Assembly (NCBI RefSeq): GCF_031179985.1
Contig: NZ_JAPSHJ010000029.1
Coordinates: 1-45,819, forward strand
DNA length: 45,819 nucleotides
Direction of reading: 5' to 3'
Source of the DNA: Arthrobacter sp.
Lineage (GTDB): Bacteria > Actinomycetota > Actinomycetes > Actinomycetales > Micrococcaceae
The number at the start of each line of letters is the position of its first letter. The first letter of the stretch is position 1. Below the pieces are notes generated by a model that worked only from the letters and a program-made list of their open reading frames with translations, was not told the DNA's origin and did no database searches. A program made the position numbers and the translations under genes. Positions 16,729 through 23,968 of the stretch are shown here, piece after piece.

Positions 16729-16744
16729 CTTGCCGGGCTGGCTG
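16713..16744 (+). terminator. Terminator overlapping the AI-2E gene stop codon
   Basis: A perfect 11-bp stem (CAGCCAGCCCG at 16713-16723 with CGGGCTGGCTG at 16734-16744) whose loop contains the TAA stop, followed by a T/G-rich stretch. It also lies downstream of the convergent gene ending at 16788. Confidence 0.75.
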
Positions 16745-16787
16745 CATTGGTTGGTTGATTCCAGGGGTTGGTTTTATTGCAGCTGGA

Positions 16788-17327
16788 TCAGGAGCGCCTG
16801 AGGCCTGCCAGGACGTTCTTCGGACGCTGCATTTCACCGTGCTTGGCACCCATGACTATCACTGATCCGGCAAAGACAGGGATGGCCCACTGCAGCAACT
16901 TGAGCTGCTTTTGCGCTGCTTTGAGCTCATCGGAAGCCGCAGGATGGGGCTCGGTTGCGCCTTCGGCTCCTTCGGCGGCAAGCTTCTCGACTTTGCCCCC
17001 CAGCACGCCCGCATAAAGGGTGACGGCGGCCCCCACCAGCGTCACGGCCGTTTTGTAGATACTCAGACGAGTGACGCCCTCCTGCTTGGCCATGCGCTCC
17101 TTGTTCTCCCAGATCACTGCGAGGCCGGCAACGATGTGCGCTGTGAAGGCGGCTGTCTGGACCGGTGCCCATCTCTTCCATCCGAGGCTGGAGAGCCGGG
17201 TGCGCTCCGTTGGATCCTTGGCCTCAGCCGCTGCCCCGTTGAGTCCTATGGCACCCATCAGCGAACCGCCGAACCAAGCTCCTGCTGTCAGATCGTGGAT
17301 GGAACGGGCAATAAGATTTCCTGCCAT
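16788..17327 (-). CDS. Small membrane protein of unknown function
   Basis: A 179-residue protein with no recognised function. Seen: hydrophobic segments at about 18-32, 57-72, 92-108 and 145-160, separated by a polar stretch KVEKLAAEGAEGATEPHPAASDELKAAQKQ (about 112-141, only partly quoted as KVEKLAAEGAEGATEP) that could form a helix facing the cytoplasm. AGGAAGAG is well placed before ATG 17327, so the start is secure. It is divergent from the small gene ending at 17823. Similar uncharacterised proteins occur in actinobacteria; context with DUF1206 suggests a stress or envelope role, which is only a guess. Confidence 0.75.
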   Translation of the reverse strand: MAGNLIARSIHDLTAGAWFGGSLMGAIGLNGAAAEAKDPTERTRLSSLGWKRWAPVQTAAFTAHIVAGLAVIWENKERMAKQEGVTRLSIYKTAVTLVGAAVTLYAGVLGGKVEKLAAEGAEGATEPHPAASDELKAAQKQLKLLQWAIPVFAGSVIVMGAKHGEMQRPKNVLAGLRRS

Positions 17328-17438
17328 TGTCTCTTCCTAACGTGTTTGCGTTTCCTGGATTGGGCTTAGGCTTCAGGACTTTCCGGACCTTCATCGCGAG
17401 AATGTTCAGACAAGATCCGGATGATAGTCGTGATCTAA

Positions 17439-17460
17439 TATGGTAAGCACACTTACTATA
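17439..17460. promoter_or_regulatory. 22-bp palindrome shared with the topoisomerase IB/rarD region
   Basis: TATGGTAAG (17439-17447), 4 bases, CTTACTATA (17452-17460): a 9-4-9 inverted repeat with one mismatch, and 16 of 19 positions shared with 5013-5031. It lies between the divergent genes at 16788-17327 and 17494-17823. A repressor or activator site is inferred. Confidence 0.55.
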
Positions 17461-17493
17461 GAACTGATACCCCTTGAACTGGAATGGAAGGGA

Positions 17494-17823
17494 ATGTTGA
17501 AGCGAATGCTCGGGGCTAGGGAATCGGCGGGACCTGGAATGAGTGGAACACTCTTCGGTTGGGCCTTTGGGGATGCCTCGCGGGAGGATGACGAGCAGTA
17601 CGTTGACACTCTTCGCCATGAAGCGCTTGAGAACGCACAGCAGGCTGCTGCTTCCAAAAATGTCAGCGTGGAGCCGGGTACGGAAACCTACACAGTGCTC
17701 GCTCCCGGAGAAACGCTGGTGGACTTTCACACGGCCCCGGACAGCCTCGTGGTCCGCTGCACCGTCAAGCTTGTGGGGCCAGGTTCAGAGAAGATTCACG
17801 CCGAGGGACCCATGAACGGGTAG
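17494..17823 (+). CDS. Conserved small protein of unknown function
   Basis: A soluble protein of about 109 residues, not recognised. It carries a polar helix-like stretch (ASREDDEQYVDTLRHEALEN) and a beta-rich C-terminus (ETYTVLAPGETLVDFHT, then SLVVRCTVKLVG). The frame opens at ATG 17440, but that codon lies inside the regulatory palindrome, so translation more likely begins at ATG 17494, 17506 or 17539; none has an ideal ribosome binding site. It is followed after 20 bp by the DUF1206 gene on the same strand and the two are probably co-transcribed. Confidence 0.6.
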   Translation: MLKRMLGARESAGPGMSGTLFGWAFGDASREDDEQYVDTLRHEALENAQQAAASKNVSVEPGTETYTVLAPGETLVDFHTAPDSLVVRCTVKLVGPGSEKIHAEGPMNG

Positions 17824-17843
17824 GAAGGTCAACGGATTCAGAC

Positions 17844-18671
17844 ATGACGGACATGGATTCGGCACTCAGCGAAGCGGCGAGCGCCGCGGAGTCTGCCTCC
17901 AACGCCAAGGCGCTCGACGTCGTCGCCCGTTGGGGATTTGCCGTGATGGCGATCCTTCATGTGGTGGTGGGCGCCATTGCCATAGCCGTCGCGTTCGGGC
18001 AGCCCGGGGAGCCGGAACCTACAGGTGCTATTGAACAGCTCGCCGCCAATCCCTGGGGCCCGTTTGTGATGTGGACAGGCGCAGCAGGATGCGCGGGTCT
18101 CGCATTATGGCAACTGAGCGAAGCGACACTGCGGGTACGTCGCGAACACCGGCGCGAGCGTCTGGGAAAGCTGATCTCCTCCGGGTCTTTGAGCGTGGTG
18201 TACGGCAGCGTGGGCTATACCTTCGCGGGCTTTGCTGTAGGTGCGCGGAGCGACTCCGGCGAGTCAACCCGGGCCTTCAGCACCTCCTTGCTCAGCCGTC
18301 CCCTTGGCGCTCCGGTGCTGGTGATTGTAGGCCTGACTATTATCGGCATCGGCATCTACTTCGTGTTCAAGGGATTCGCCAAGCGGTTCAAGGACGAGCT
18401 GCAGCACTTCGAGGGGACGCGGCGGGGCAGGGCCATCAGCGGACTTGGCGTCGCCGGGCATGTTGCCAAAGGTATTGCTTTGAAGCTGGTGGGACTGTTG
18501 TTCATCGTGGCTGCTGTGAAGAACAACGCTGCCGAGTCGACCGGTCTTGATGGCAGCTTGAAAGCGTTGCGGGACCATCCGTGGGGGCCGCTTCTCCTTT
18601 CCGCCATCGGCGTGGGCTTCATCTGCTACGGAGTCTTTGCCCTCGTCCGATCCCGTTTCGGCAGGATGTAG
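17844..18671 (+). CDS. DUF1206 domain membrane protein
   Basis: A 275-residue integral membrane protein with about six helices arranged as three helix pairs, the DUF1206 pattern. Seen: VVARWGFAVMAILHVVVGAI in the first pair, a basic loop RVRREHRRERLGKLI, FVFKGFAKRFKDELQHF after the fourth helix, and GLGVAGHVAKGIALKLVGLL in the third pair. The repeated R/K-x-G-x-x-A/G-x-G-x-x-x-x-G motif at the start of each pair is visible. GGAAGG lies upstream of ATG 17844. The function of the family is unknown. The next gene starts 2 bp after its stop, so these genes form an operon. Confidence 0.88.
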   Translation: MTDMDSALSEAASAAESASNAKALDVVARWGFAVMAILHVVVGAIAIAVAFGQPGEPEPTGAIEQLAANPWGPFVMWTGAAGCAGLALWQLSEATLRVRREHRRERLGKLISSGSLSVVYGSVGYTFAGFAVGARSDSGESTRAFSTSLLSRPLGAPVLVIVGLTIIGIGIYFVFKGFAKRFKDELQHFEGTRRGRAISGLGVAGHVAKGIALKLVGLLFIVAAVKNNAAESTGLDGSLKALRDHPWGPLLLSAIGVGFICYGVFALVRSRFGRM

Positions 18672-18673
18672 CC

Positions 18674-19963
18674 ATGGCAATGGGAATCAGCAGTGCGGCG
18701 GGTGTTGCGGGTCTTGGCTTCGCCCTGATTTTCAAAGCCCTGAAGATTGTCCGGCCGGAGCGGCCTATCCACCCCAAAGGAACCCTGCTCACCGGCGAGC
18801 TCACCAAGGAAGGTCCCGGCAATACCGACAGTCTCCGACACATCCGATCCAGCGGCGTACCGTGGATCGACTTGCCCGGGAGGCATGCTGTAACCGCCCG
18901 CCATTCGCGCTCGATAGGGTTCCCCCCTCCCCTGCCTGACATTCTGGGGCTGGCACTGCGACTCGAGGACGACGGCGGCCCGGAAGATGTACTTTTTGCG
19001 ACCACCGGCTGGTCCTGGCCAGCACGATTCGCTCTCCTGCCCCGACGGGATCCGGGCAAGGCCACGTTCACCACACTGATGCCTTACAAAGGAGCCCGCG
19101 GTCCTGTCCTGCTTGGCCTCACCACGGAGTCCCCCGGTACAGCGGCGCACGGAACAGCACCGTCGGGAACACAGCCCTCCGCAGATGACTGGGTGCTGGC
19201 GATGCACTACGCCAGGCCATCCGGACCCTGGATCCGCTTCGGCACCCTCACCCTGCGCCCTGCGCCGGCCGCCGAAGACACCGGCCTCCGCTTCGATCCG
19301 GTTCTCAATCCGCTGAAAAGCGCCGGGACCTACACTTGGACCAGACGCCTGCGGGCGCCGGCGTACGGCATTGCCCGCCAGCCAAACGCCCGTAAGCCAA
19401 GTAACCGCGAACCAAAATATCGGCACCCAAACAACAGCACGTCCCGCCGTCGATCCATCCACTCCCCTGGTCCGCCCACCCACCAATCCCTGAGCAGGAG
19501 CACCCACATGGTTACCGTCAGCAAAACCTTCCTTGCCTCGGCAAACGACGTCTGGAACGTCATTGCAGACGGCTGGCTCTACTCCGGCTGGGTGGTGGGG
19601 GCGTCGAGGATTCGCGACGTCGACGCACTCTGGCCTGCCGAGGGCGCGGTTCTCCATCATTCAGTAGGAGCCTGGCCCCTCCTGATCAATGACAAAACCC
19701 ATGTCACTGCCTCAAACAAGGGAAAGTCCATTGAGCTCATCGCCAGGGGTTGGCCGCTCGGTGAGGCAAAAGTGGTGATCACCATTGAGGAACAGCGCAC
19801 TGGCTGCAAGGTCACCATGACCGAAGACGCCATCAAGGGCCCGGGCAGTGCCGTCCCGAAATTTATCCTCGATCCCCTCATTACCATCCGCAACAAGGAG
19901 ACGCTCAAGCGGCTGGAGCTGATGGCCTCGGGCGGTGCGGGTGCAAAAGGTCCGGACATCTAA
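18674..19963 (+). CDS. 'Phosphodiesterase'-like protein in one frame with an SRPBCC domain
   Basis: One uninterrupted frame of 429 residues. Residues about 1-240 resemble a conserved actinobacterial protein often labelled phosphodiesterase or catalase-related: RPIHPKGTLLTGEL, ARHSRSIGFPPPLPDILGLA, DVLFATTGWSWPARF, TLMPYKGARGPVLLGLTT and WIRFGTLTL. Real activity is not established. Residues about 241-278 are a Pro/Ser/Arg/Asn-rich stretch that reads like translated spacer. The rest (from 19508) is an SRPBCC-fold domain. AGGA lies 8 bases before ATG 18674. Either this is a true fusion, or the stop codon of the first gene was lost by a small indel: TAA triplets lie in another frame at 19392 and 19401. 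A sequencing error is also possible. Confidence 0.75.
   Translation: MAMGISSAAGVAGLGFALIFKALKIVRPERPIHPKGTLLTGELTKEGPGNTDSLRHIRSSGVPWIDLPGRHAVTARHSRSIGFPPPLPDILGLALRLEDDGGPEDVLFATTGWSWPARFALLPRRDPGKATFTTLMPYKGARGPVLLGLTTESPGTAAHGTAPSGTQPSADDWVLAMHYARPSGPWIRFGTLTLRPAPAAEDTGLRFDPVLNPLKSAGTYTWTRRLRAPAYGIARQPNARKPSNREPKYRHPNNSTSRRRSIHSPGPPTHQSLSRSTHMVTVSKTFLASANDVWNVIADGWLYSGWVVGASRIRDVDALWPAEGAVLHHSVGAWPLLINDKTHVTASNKGKSIELIARGWPLGEAKVVITIEEQRTGCKVTMTEDAIKGPGSAVPKFILDPLITIRNKETLKRLELMASGGAGAKGPDI
19508..19963 (+). CDS. SRPBCC family protein (probable independent start inside the longer frame)
   Basis: A 151-residue START/polyketide-cyclase-like fold that would bind a hydrophobic ligand in a deep cavity. 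Seen: MVTVSKTFLASANDVWNVIADGWLY at the N-terminus (typical of the family's first strand and helix), VGASRIRDVDALWPAEGAVLHH, and a C-terminal long helix with NKETLKRLELMA. CAGGAG stands 7 bases before ATG 19508, a better ribosome binding site than most in the region, so it is probably translated on its own even if the upstream frame also reads through. Function unknown. Confidence 0.7.
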   Translation: MVTVSKTFLASANDVWNVIADGWLYSGWVVGASRIRDVDALWPAEGAVLHHSVGAWPLLINDKTHVTASNKGKSIELIARGWPLGEAKVVITIEEQRTGCKVTMTEDAIKGPGSAVPKFILDPLITIRNKETLKRLELMASGGAGAKGPDI

Positions 19964-20006
19964 GGCGGGGGGGGCAGCCAGCTGGCGCTTAATAAGCAGT
20001 AAGGGA

Positions 20007-21473
20007 CTAGACGCTGGCGGCAACGCCGTCGCGGGAGATGTCCACCATGTCCTCGCGCGGCACAACCTTGATGCGCTCACGCTTGACCTCAACACCGTGC
20101 GACCCGCCTGCAGCAGTAGCCTCGGCGCCGAGAGCCAGTTCATGGGCGTCCAGCGCCAGCCAGCCTTCCCAGCTGGTGTACTTTACGCCGCGGTTTTCGA
20201 GCAGTTCGACGACGGCGTCCGGCGCAGGAGCTGCAGCTACCGGGAGGTTCTCGCGGTCTTCGAGGAGGTAGGTCACGGTTTCGAGGGCGTCACCCTTGGT
20301 GTGGCCGATGAGGCCCACAGGCCCGCGTTTGATCCAGCCGGTGGCGTAGATGCCGGGGACGTGAGAGCCGGAAGCGTCCAGCACGCGGCCGCCGTCGTTC
20401 GGCACAACACCCTTCTTGTGGTCGAACTCAACCTCGGGCAGGGCGGAACCGAAGTAGCCAATTGCGCGGTACACGGCCTGGACCGGGTAGTCGATGAACT
20501 CGCCAGTGCCGCGGGCATTGCCGGTCCCGTCCAGCTCGGTGCGCTCAAACTTCATACCCGCGACATGGCCGGGGTTTGCGGGGTCATCGTAGATCTCCAC
20601 CGGGCTGTGCAGGAAGTGCAAGTGCAGGCGGCGGGAAGCCTTGAACTCCGAAGGATCCTCAGGCTGCTCGGCGATCCAGTTGGTGAGGGTGCCCACCATG
20701 GTCTTGGTCTGGTTGTTGGTCTGGACCTGGCGGTCGGACTCTTCGTCGAACTCGAAGTCCTCCGGGTACAGGATGATGTCGACGTCCTTGGAGTGGGACA
20801 GTTCGCGCAGCTCCAGCGGGGTGAACTTCACCTGGGCAGGGCCACGGCGGCCGAACACGTGGACGTCCGTGACAGGCGAAGCCTTCAGCCCGGCGTAGAC
20901 GTTCTCGGGAATCTCGGATACCAGCAGATCATCGGCGTGCTTGGACAGCATGCGGGCGACGTCGAGGGCCACGTTGCCGTTGCCGATCACGGCGATTTCC
21001 TTGGCATCCAGCGGCCATTCACGGGGCACATCGGGGTGGCCGTCGTACCAGGAGACGAAGTCAGCGCCGCCGTAAGAACCTTCAAGCTCGACCCCGGGAA
21101 TATTCAGGTCCGCGTCCTTAATGGCACCGGTGGCGAAGATGACGGCGTCGTAGTGGGTGCGGAGGTCCTCAATGGAGAGGTCGGTGCCGTAGTCCACGTT
21201 GCCGAAGAAGCGGATGTCGCCGCGGTCCAGCACCTTGTGCAGGGCGTTCACGATGCCCTTGATGCGGGGGTGGTCGGGGGCAACGCCGTAACGGATCAGG
21301 CCGTAGGGGGCCGGGTAGCGGTCGAAGAGATCGATGCTGACCGTCAGCTCGCCGCTCTTAACGGCTTCGCTCTTGGTGAGGATGTCCGCAGCGTAAACGC
21401 CGGCAGGGCCGGAGCCAACGACGGCGACGCGCAGCGGGCGGGCAGCAGATCCTACGGTGGTGCTGGTTGACAC
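20007..21473 (-). CDS. fprA: FprA-type ferredoxin/adrenodoxin-NADP+ reductase, copy 2
   Basis: A 488-residue FAD/NADP enzyme closely related to the protein at 2461-3909, sharing VVGSGPAGVYAADILTKSE, AVIGNGNVALDVARMLSKHA and TGWIKRGPVGLIGHTKGDA. It lies directly downstream of the siroheme gene in the sulfur block, so it probably passes NADPH electrons through a ferredoxin to the sulfite reductase at 30197; that partnership is known for mycobacterial FprA-like systems only in outline and is inferred here. AAGGAA stands 8 bases before GTG 21473. An in-frame ATG at 21497 overlaps the upstream stop (TGATG) and would add 8 residues by translational coupling. Confidence 0.93.
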   Translation of the reverse strand: MSTSTTVGSAARPLRVAVVGSGPAGVYAADILTKSEAVKSGELTVSIDLFDRYPAPYGLIRYGVAPDHPRIKGIVNALHKVLDRGDIRFFGNVDYGTDLSIEDLRTHYDAVIFATGAIKDADLNIPGVELEGSYGGADFVSWYDGHPDVPREWPLDAKEIAVIGNGNVALDVARMLSKHADDLLVSEIPENVYAGLKASPVTDVHVFGRRGPAQVKFTPLELRELSHSKDVDIILYPEDFEFDEESDRQVQTNNQTKTMVGTLTNWIAEQPEDPSEFKASRRLHLHFLHSPVEIYDDPANPGHVAGMKFERTELDGTGNARGTGEFIDYPVQAVYRAIGYFGSALPEVEFDHKKGVVPNDGGRVLDASGSHVPGIYATGWIKRGPVGLIGHTKGDALETVTYLLEDRENLPVAAAPAPDAVVELLENRGVKYTSWEGWLALDAHELALGAEATAAGGSHGVEVKRERIKVVPREDMVDISRDGVAASV

Positions 21474-21496
21474 GGCTGTGTTCCTTTTCTTCTGCA

Positions 21497-22780
21497 TCAG
21501 GGGGTGAGAACGCGGGCGGAGCTCAGGGTGGTGCGGGGGCGGTTCGGGGTGATGGTGCTGTAATCGGAAGTCTTGAAGTGCGACGGCGCGAACGGGCTGA
21601 CGCGGACAACGTCACCGATCACGATTACCGCGGGGTTGGCGACGCCGGTGGCTTCGGCCTGGTCCGCTATGGACGCCAGGGTGCCGATCGTCACGCGCTG
21701 GTTAGGCAAATAGCCGTTTTCAACAATACCAACGGGAGTGTCTTCAGGCAGCCCGGCCTGGGCCAGAGAGGCGGCGGAGGCACGCAACTGCCCCACTCCC
21801 ATGAGCAAGATCACAGTATGGTCGGCACGGGCCGGGACCTCGGCAAGCTCCTCATGGCCGGTGACCACGCTGAAGCCCTTGGCCAGCCCACGGTGCGTGA
21901 CCGGAATGCCGGCGGCCGCTGGTACGGAGATGGCGGATGTCACACCGGAAACCACTTCAACCTGGACGCCATGCTGCCGGCAGAACTCTGCTTCCTCGCC
22001 GCCGCGGCCCAGAACGTAAGGGTCGCCGCCCTTGAGCCGGACCACGCGGTGGCCCTGCAGCGCCTCGTCAACGAGGATCCGGTTGATCTCCGACTGCGGA
22101 ACAGGATGGTGGCCCGGGGTTTTACCCACTTCGATGACACGGACGTCTGGGGCCAATTCTTTGAGGAGTTCGCGGGGACCAAGGCGGTCGGCAACCACGA
22201 CGTCGGCCTGGCCAAGGAGCCGCCGTCCCCGAACGGTAATGAGGCCGGAATCGCCCGGACCGCCGCCCACCAGGGCAACGGAACCGGCATCGGTGGAAGC
22301 ACGACGACGGCGCAGGGGAAGGTCGCCAGTCTCCAAGGCGGTGGCAACAGCATCGCGGAGTGCCATGGCGCGGCGCGGGTCTCCCCCGGCGTTCACTGCG
22401 ATGTGGACGTTGTCTACTACGGCGACCGCAGGCGTCCAGGCAGCTGAGGCTTCGTGGTTGGAGGCGTTGACGCACCAGATGCGCTGGGCTTCGGCATCGG
22501 CGGAGACCTGGGCATCGACGGCGGCATCACCAGTGGCGGTCTGGACGAACCAGACGGAGTCGACGTCGGAAGCCTGGTAAGTCCGCTGCTCCCAGGTGAG
22601 GAGTCCGGCGTCGGCCAGTTCCAGGAGAGCGGCTGACGCAACAGGAGCGACGACAGTAACCCGGGCTCCGGCGTCGAGGAGTCCCTTGGCACGGCGCGCA
22701 GCAACGGGGCCGCCGCCTACCACCAGCACGGGGCGTCCGAGGAGGCGCAGCGCTGTGGGATAGATGTCCTGGATAGCCAT
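21497..22780 (-). CDS. cysG: Siroheme synthase: precorrin-2 dehydrogenase/uroporphyrinogen-III C-methyltransferase
   Basis: A 427-residue two-domain enzyme making siroheme, the cofactor of sulfite reductase. Seen: N-terminal NAD-binding dehydrogenase domain ([17 protein letters not shown] near 18-34, then [13 protein letters not shown]), and from about residue 165 an SAM-dependent SUMT domain with [45 protein letters not shown] (about 241-257), [22 protein letters not shown] and LLMGVGQL. E. coli CysG has the same order; here the iron step is probably done by the chelatase at 32106. The tail of about 30 residues is low in conservation. It overlaps the downstream fprA by one base. No ribosome binding site; promoter at 22787-22816. 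Confidence 0.93.
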   Translation of the reverse strand: MAIQDIYPTALRLLGRPVLVVGGGPVAARRAKGLLDAGARVTVVAPVASAALLELADAGLLTWEQRTYQASDVDSVWFVQTATGDAAVDAQVSADAEAQRIWCVNASNHEASAAWTPAVAVVDNVHIAVNAGGDPRRAMALRDAVATALETGDLPLRRRRASTDAGSVALVGGGPGDSGLITVRGRRLLGQADVVVADRLGPRELLKELAPDVRVIEVGKTPGHHPVPQSEINRILVDEALQGHRVVRLKGGDPYVLGRGGEEAEFCRQHGVQVEVVSGVTSAISVPAAAGIPVTHRGLAKGFSVVTGHEELAEVPARADHTVILLMGVGQLRASAASLAQAGLPEDTPVGIVENGYLPNQRVTIGTLASIADQAEATGVANPAVIVIGDVVRVSPFAPSHFKTSDYSTITPNRPRTTLSSARVLTP

Positions 22781-22786
22781 GAATCA

Positions 22787-22865
22787 ACGGTAGGGCCGCG
22801 TCACATTGGGGACCAACGCCGCGGAAACACCAGTTCACGCAAGGTAACCCAACGTCATATTGGGG
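22787..22865 (-). promoter_or_regulatory. cysG promoter with duplicated CCCCAATrTGACG sites
   Basis: On the minus strand TACCGT (22792-22787) lies 6 bases before the cysG ATG, and TTGGTC (22816-22811) lies 18 bases further upstream as a weak -35. Two copies of a 13-mer that differ at one base occur, CCCCAATGTGACG (22811-22799, between -35 and -10) and CCCCAATATGACG (22865-22853), 54 bp apart. They look like binding sites for a sulfur regulator. Confidence 0.55.
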
Positions 22866-22930
22866 TTTAGGGCTGCGCGGCATCTCCCGCGGTCTCCTGC
22901 AAGCCCCGGAAAACAGGCGGATGAGGTTTC

Positions 22931-23878
22931 CTAGCCGTAAAGCCCCGTGCTGAGATAGCGAAAACCGGAATCGACCATTACGGTGACAACGGTTGCGCCC
23001 GGCCCGAGTTGCTCGGCTGTCCGAAGTGCGGCAACGACATTTCCTCCCGAGGAAGTCCCTGCGAAGATTCCTTCCTCCCGTGCGAGGCGACGGCTCATGG
23101 CCATGGCATCGGCGGAAGAGACGAGTTCGATCGCGTCAACTTCGTCCGGTTCCCACAGCGGGGGCAGGAAGCCGATGCCAATTCCTTCAATCCGGTGGGA
23201 GCCGGTAATGCCGCCGGAAAGCACCGCGGATTCGGCTGGCTCCACGGCGACGACCCGCACTTCCGGCAGGTGGGCACGCAGGGCACGGGCTGCACCATGG
23301 ATGGAGTGGGCGGTGCCGACAGACTGGACGAAGGCGTCCACCTGCCCGTCGGACTGTTGCCAGATTTCCTCGCCGAGCGCCAGGTAGCCGGTGACGGCGT
23401 CCTTGTTATTGAGCTGATCACACGCCCAGTGCGATGGCTCGGCGCTCAGTTCCCCTGCCCGGCTGATCATGGCCTTGATCAGTTGTTCGGTGATCCGTCC
23501 CTGATCGCTGGGCACACTTTCCACGATTGCCCCGAGGGCCTCCATGGTTCGACGTTTCTCGGGGCTGAACGCGTCCGAGAAAACTACATGGAGCCCGTAG
23601 CCCTTGGCTGCGCAGACCAGCGCGAGGGAGATTCCCGTTGTACCAGCGGTGTACTCGACTACGGTATCGCCCGGAACCAGGTCGCCTCGATCTTCGGCTC
23701 CCCGGATGGCCGCAGCCGCCATGCGGTCCTTCATGCTCCCCGTCGGATTGGCCAATTCGAGCTTGGCGAGGACCCTCGCCGAGCCCGGCGGCACAACTTT
23801 GCTGAGTTCAATCAGCGGGGTGGAACCGATCCCTGCCAGGACGCCTTCTCCTGCCCCAAATGCTCGCACCTTGACCAT
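22931..23878 (-). CDS. Cysteine synthase-like PLP-dependent enzyme
   Basis: A 315-residue fold-type II PLP enzyme of the cysteine/cystathionine beta-synthase family, expected to replace the beta-substituent of an activated serine with a sulfur nucleophile. Seen: PLP lysine K50 in NPTGSMKDRMA, TAGTTGISLALVCAAKGY (about 95-112), HWACDQLNNKDA, GTAHSIHGAAR, GIGIGFLPPLW, GIFAGTSSGGNV and the C-terminal DSGFRYLST. Odd: the substrate loop is TAGTTG where cysteine synthases have TSGNTG, so both the Ser and the Asn are replaced; the true substrate may differ (S-sulfocysteine, phosphoserine or another). An adjacent AGGA fits GTG 23869 better than ATG 23878. A 19-bp palindrome lies just upstream. Confidence 0.87.
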   Translation of the reverse strand: MVKVRAFGAGEGVLAGIGSTPLIELSKVVPPGSARVLAKLELANPTGSMKDRMAAAAIRGAEDRGDLVPGDTVVEYTAGTTGISLALVCAAKGYGLHVVFSDAFSPEKRRTMEALGAIVESVPSDQGRITEQLIKAMISRAGELSAEPSHWACDQLNNKDAVTGYLALGEEIWQQSDGQVDAFVQSVGTAHSIHGAARALRAHLPEVRVVAVEPAESAVLSGGITGSHRIEGIGIGFLPPLWEPDEVDAIELVSSADAMAMSRRLAREEGIFAGTSSGGNVVAALRTAEQLGPGATVVTVMVDSGFRYLSTGLYG

Positions 23879-23907
23879 TCCTCACGTCCCAAAAACGCCC
23901 GTCCCCG

Positions 23908-23934
23908 TGACTCGGGATACGAGTCAAGGTATAC
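23908..23934 (-). promoter_or_regulatory. 19-bp perfect palindrome and -10 element before the cysteine synthase-like gene
   Basis: TGACTCGGGATACGAGTCA (23908-23926) is a 7-5-7 perfect inverted repeat. On the minus strand TATACC (23934-23929) lies just upstream and could be a -10, putting the palindrome at the RNA start, the usual place for a repressor site. It lies 30 bp before the gene start and after the ssuC stop. Confidence 0.5.
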
Positions 23935-23968
23935 CCGTCGAAGCGCAGACGCTAGGGTGCTGGGCGGC

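Noticed and set aside
19935..21470. 511-codon plus-strand open frame opposite the second fprA
   Set aside because: Antisense of a well-conserved flavoprotein gene. A parallel antisense frame lies opposite the first fprA, as expected from shared codon bias.
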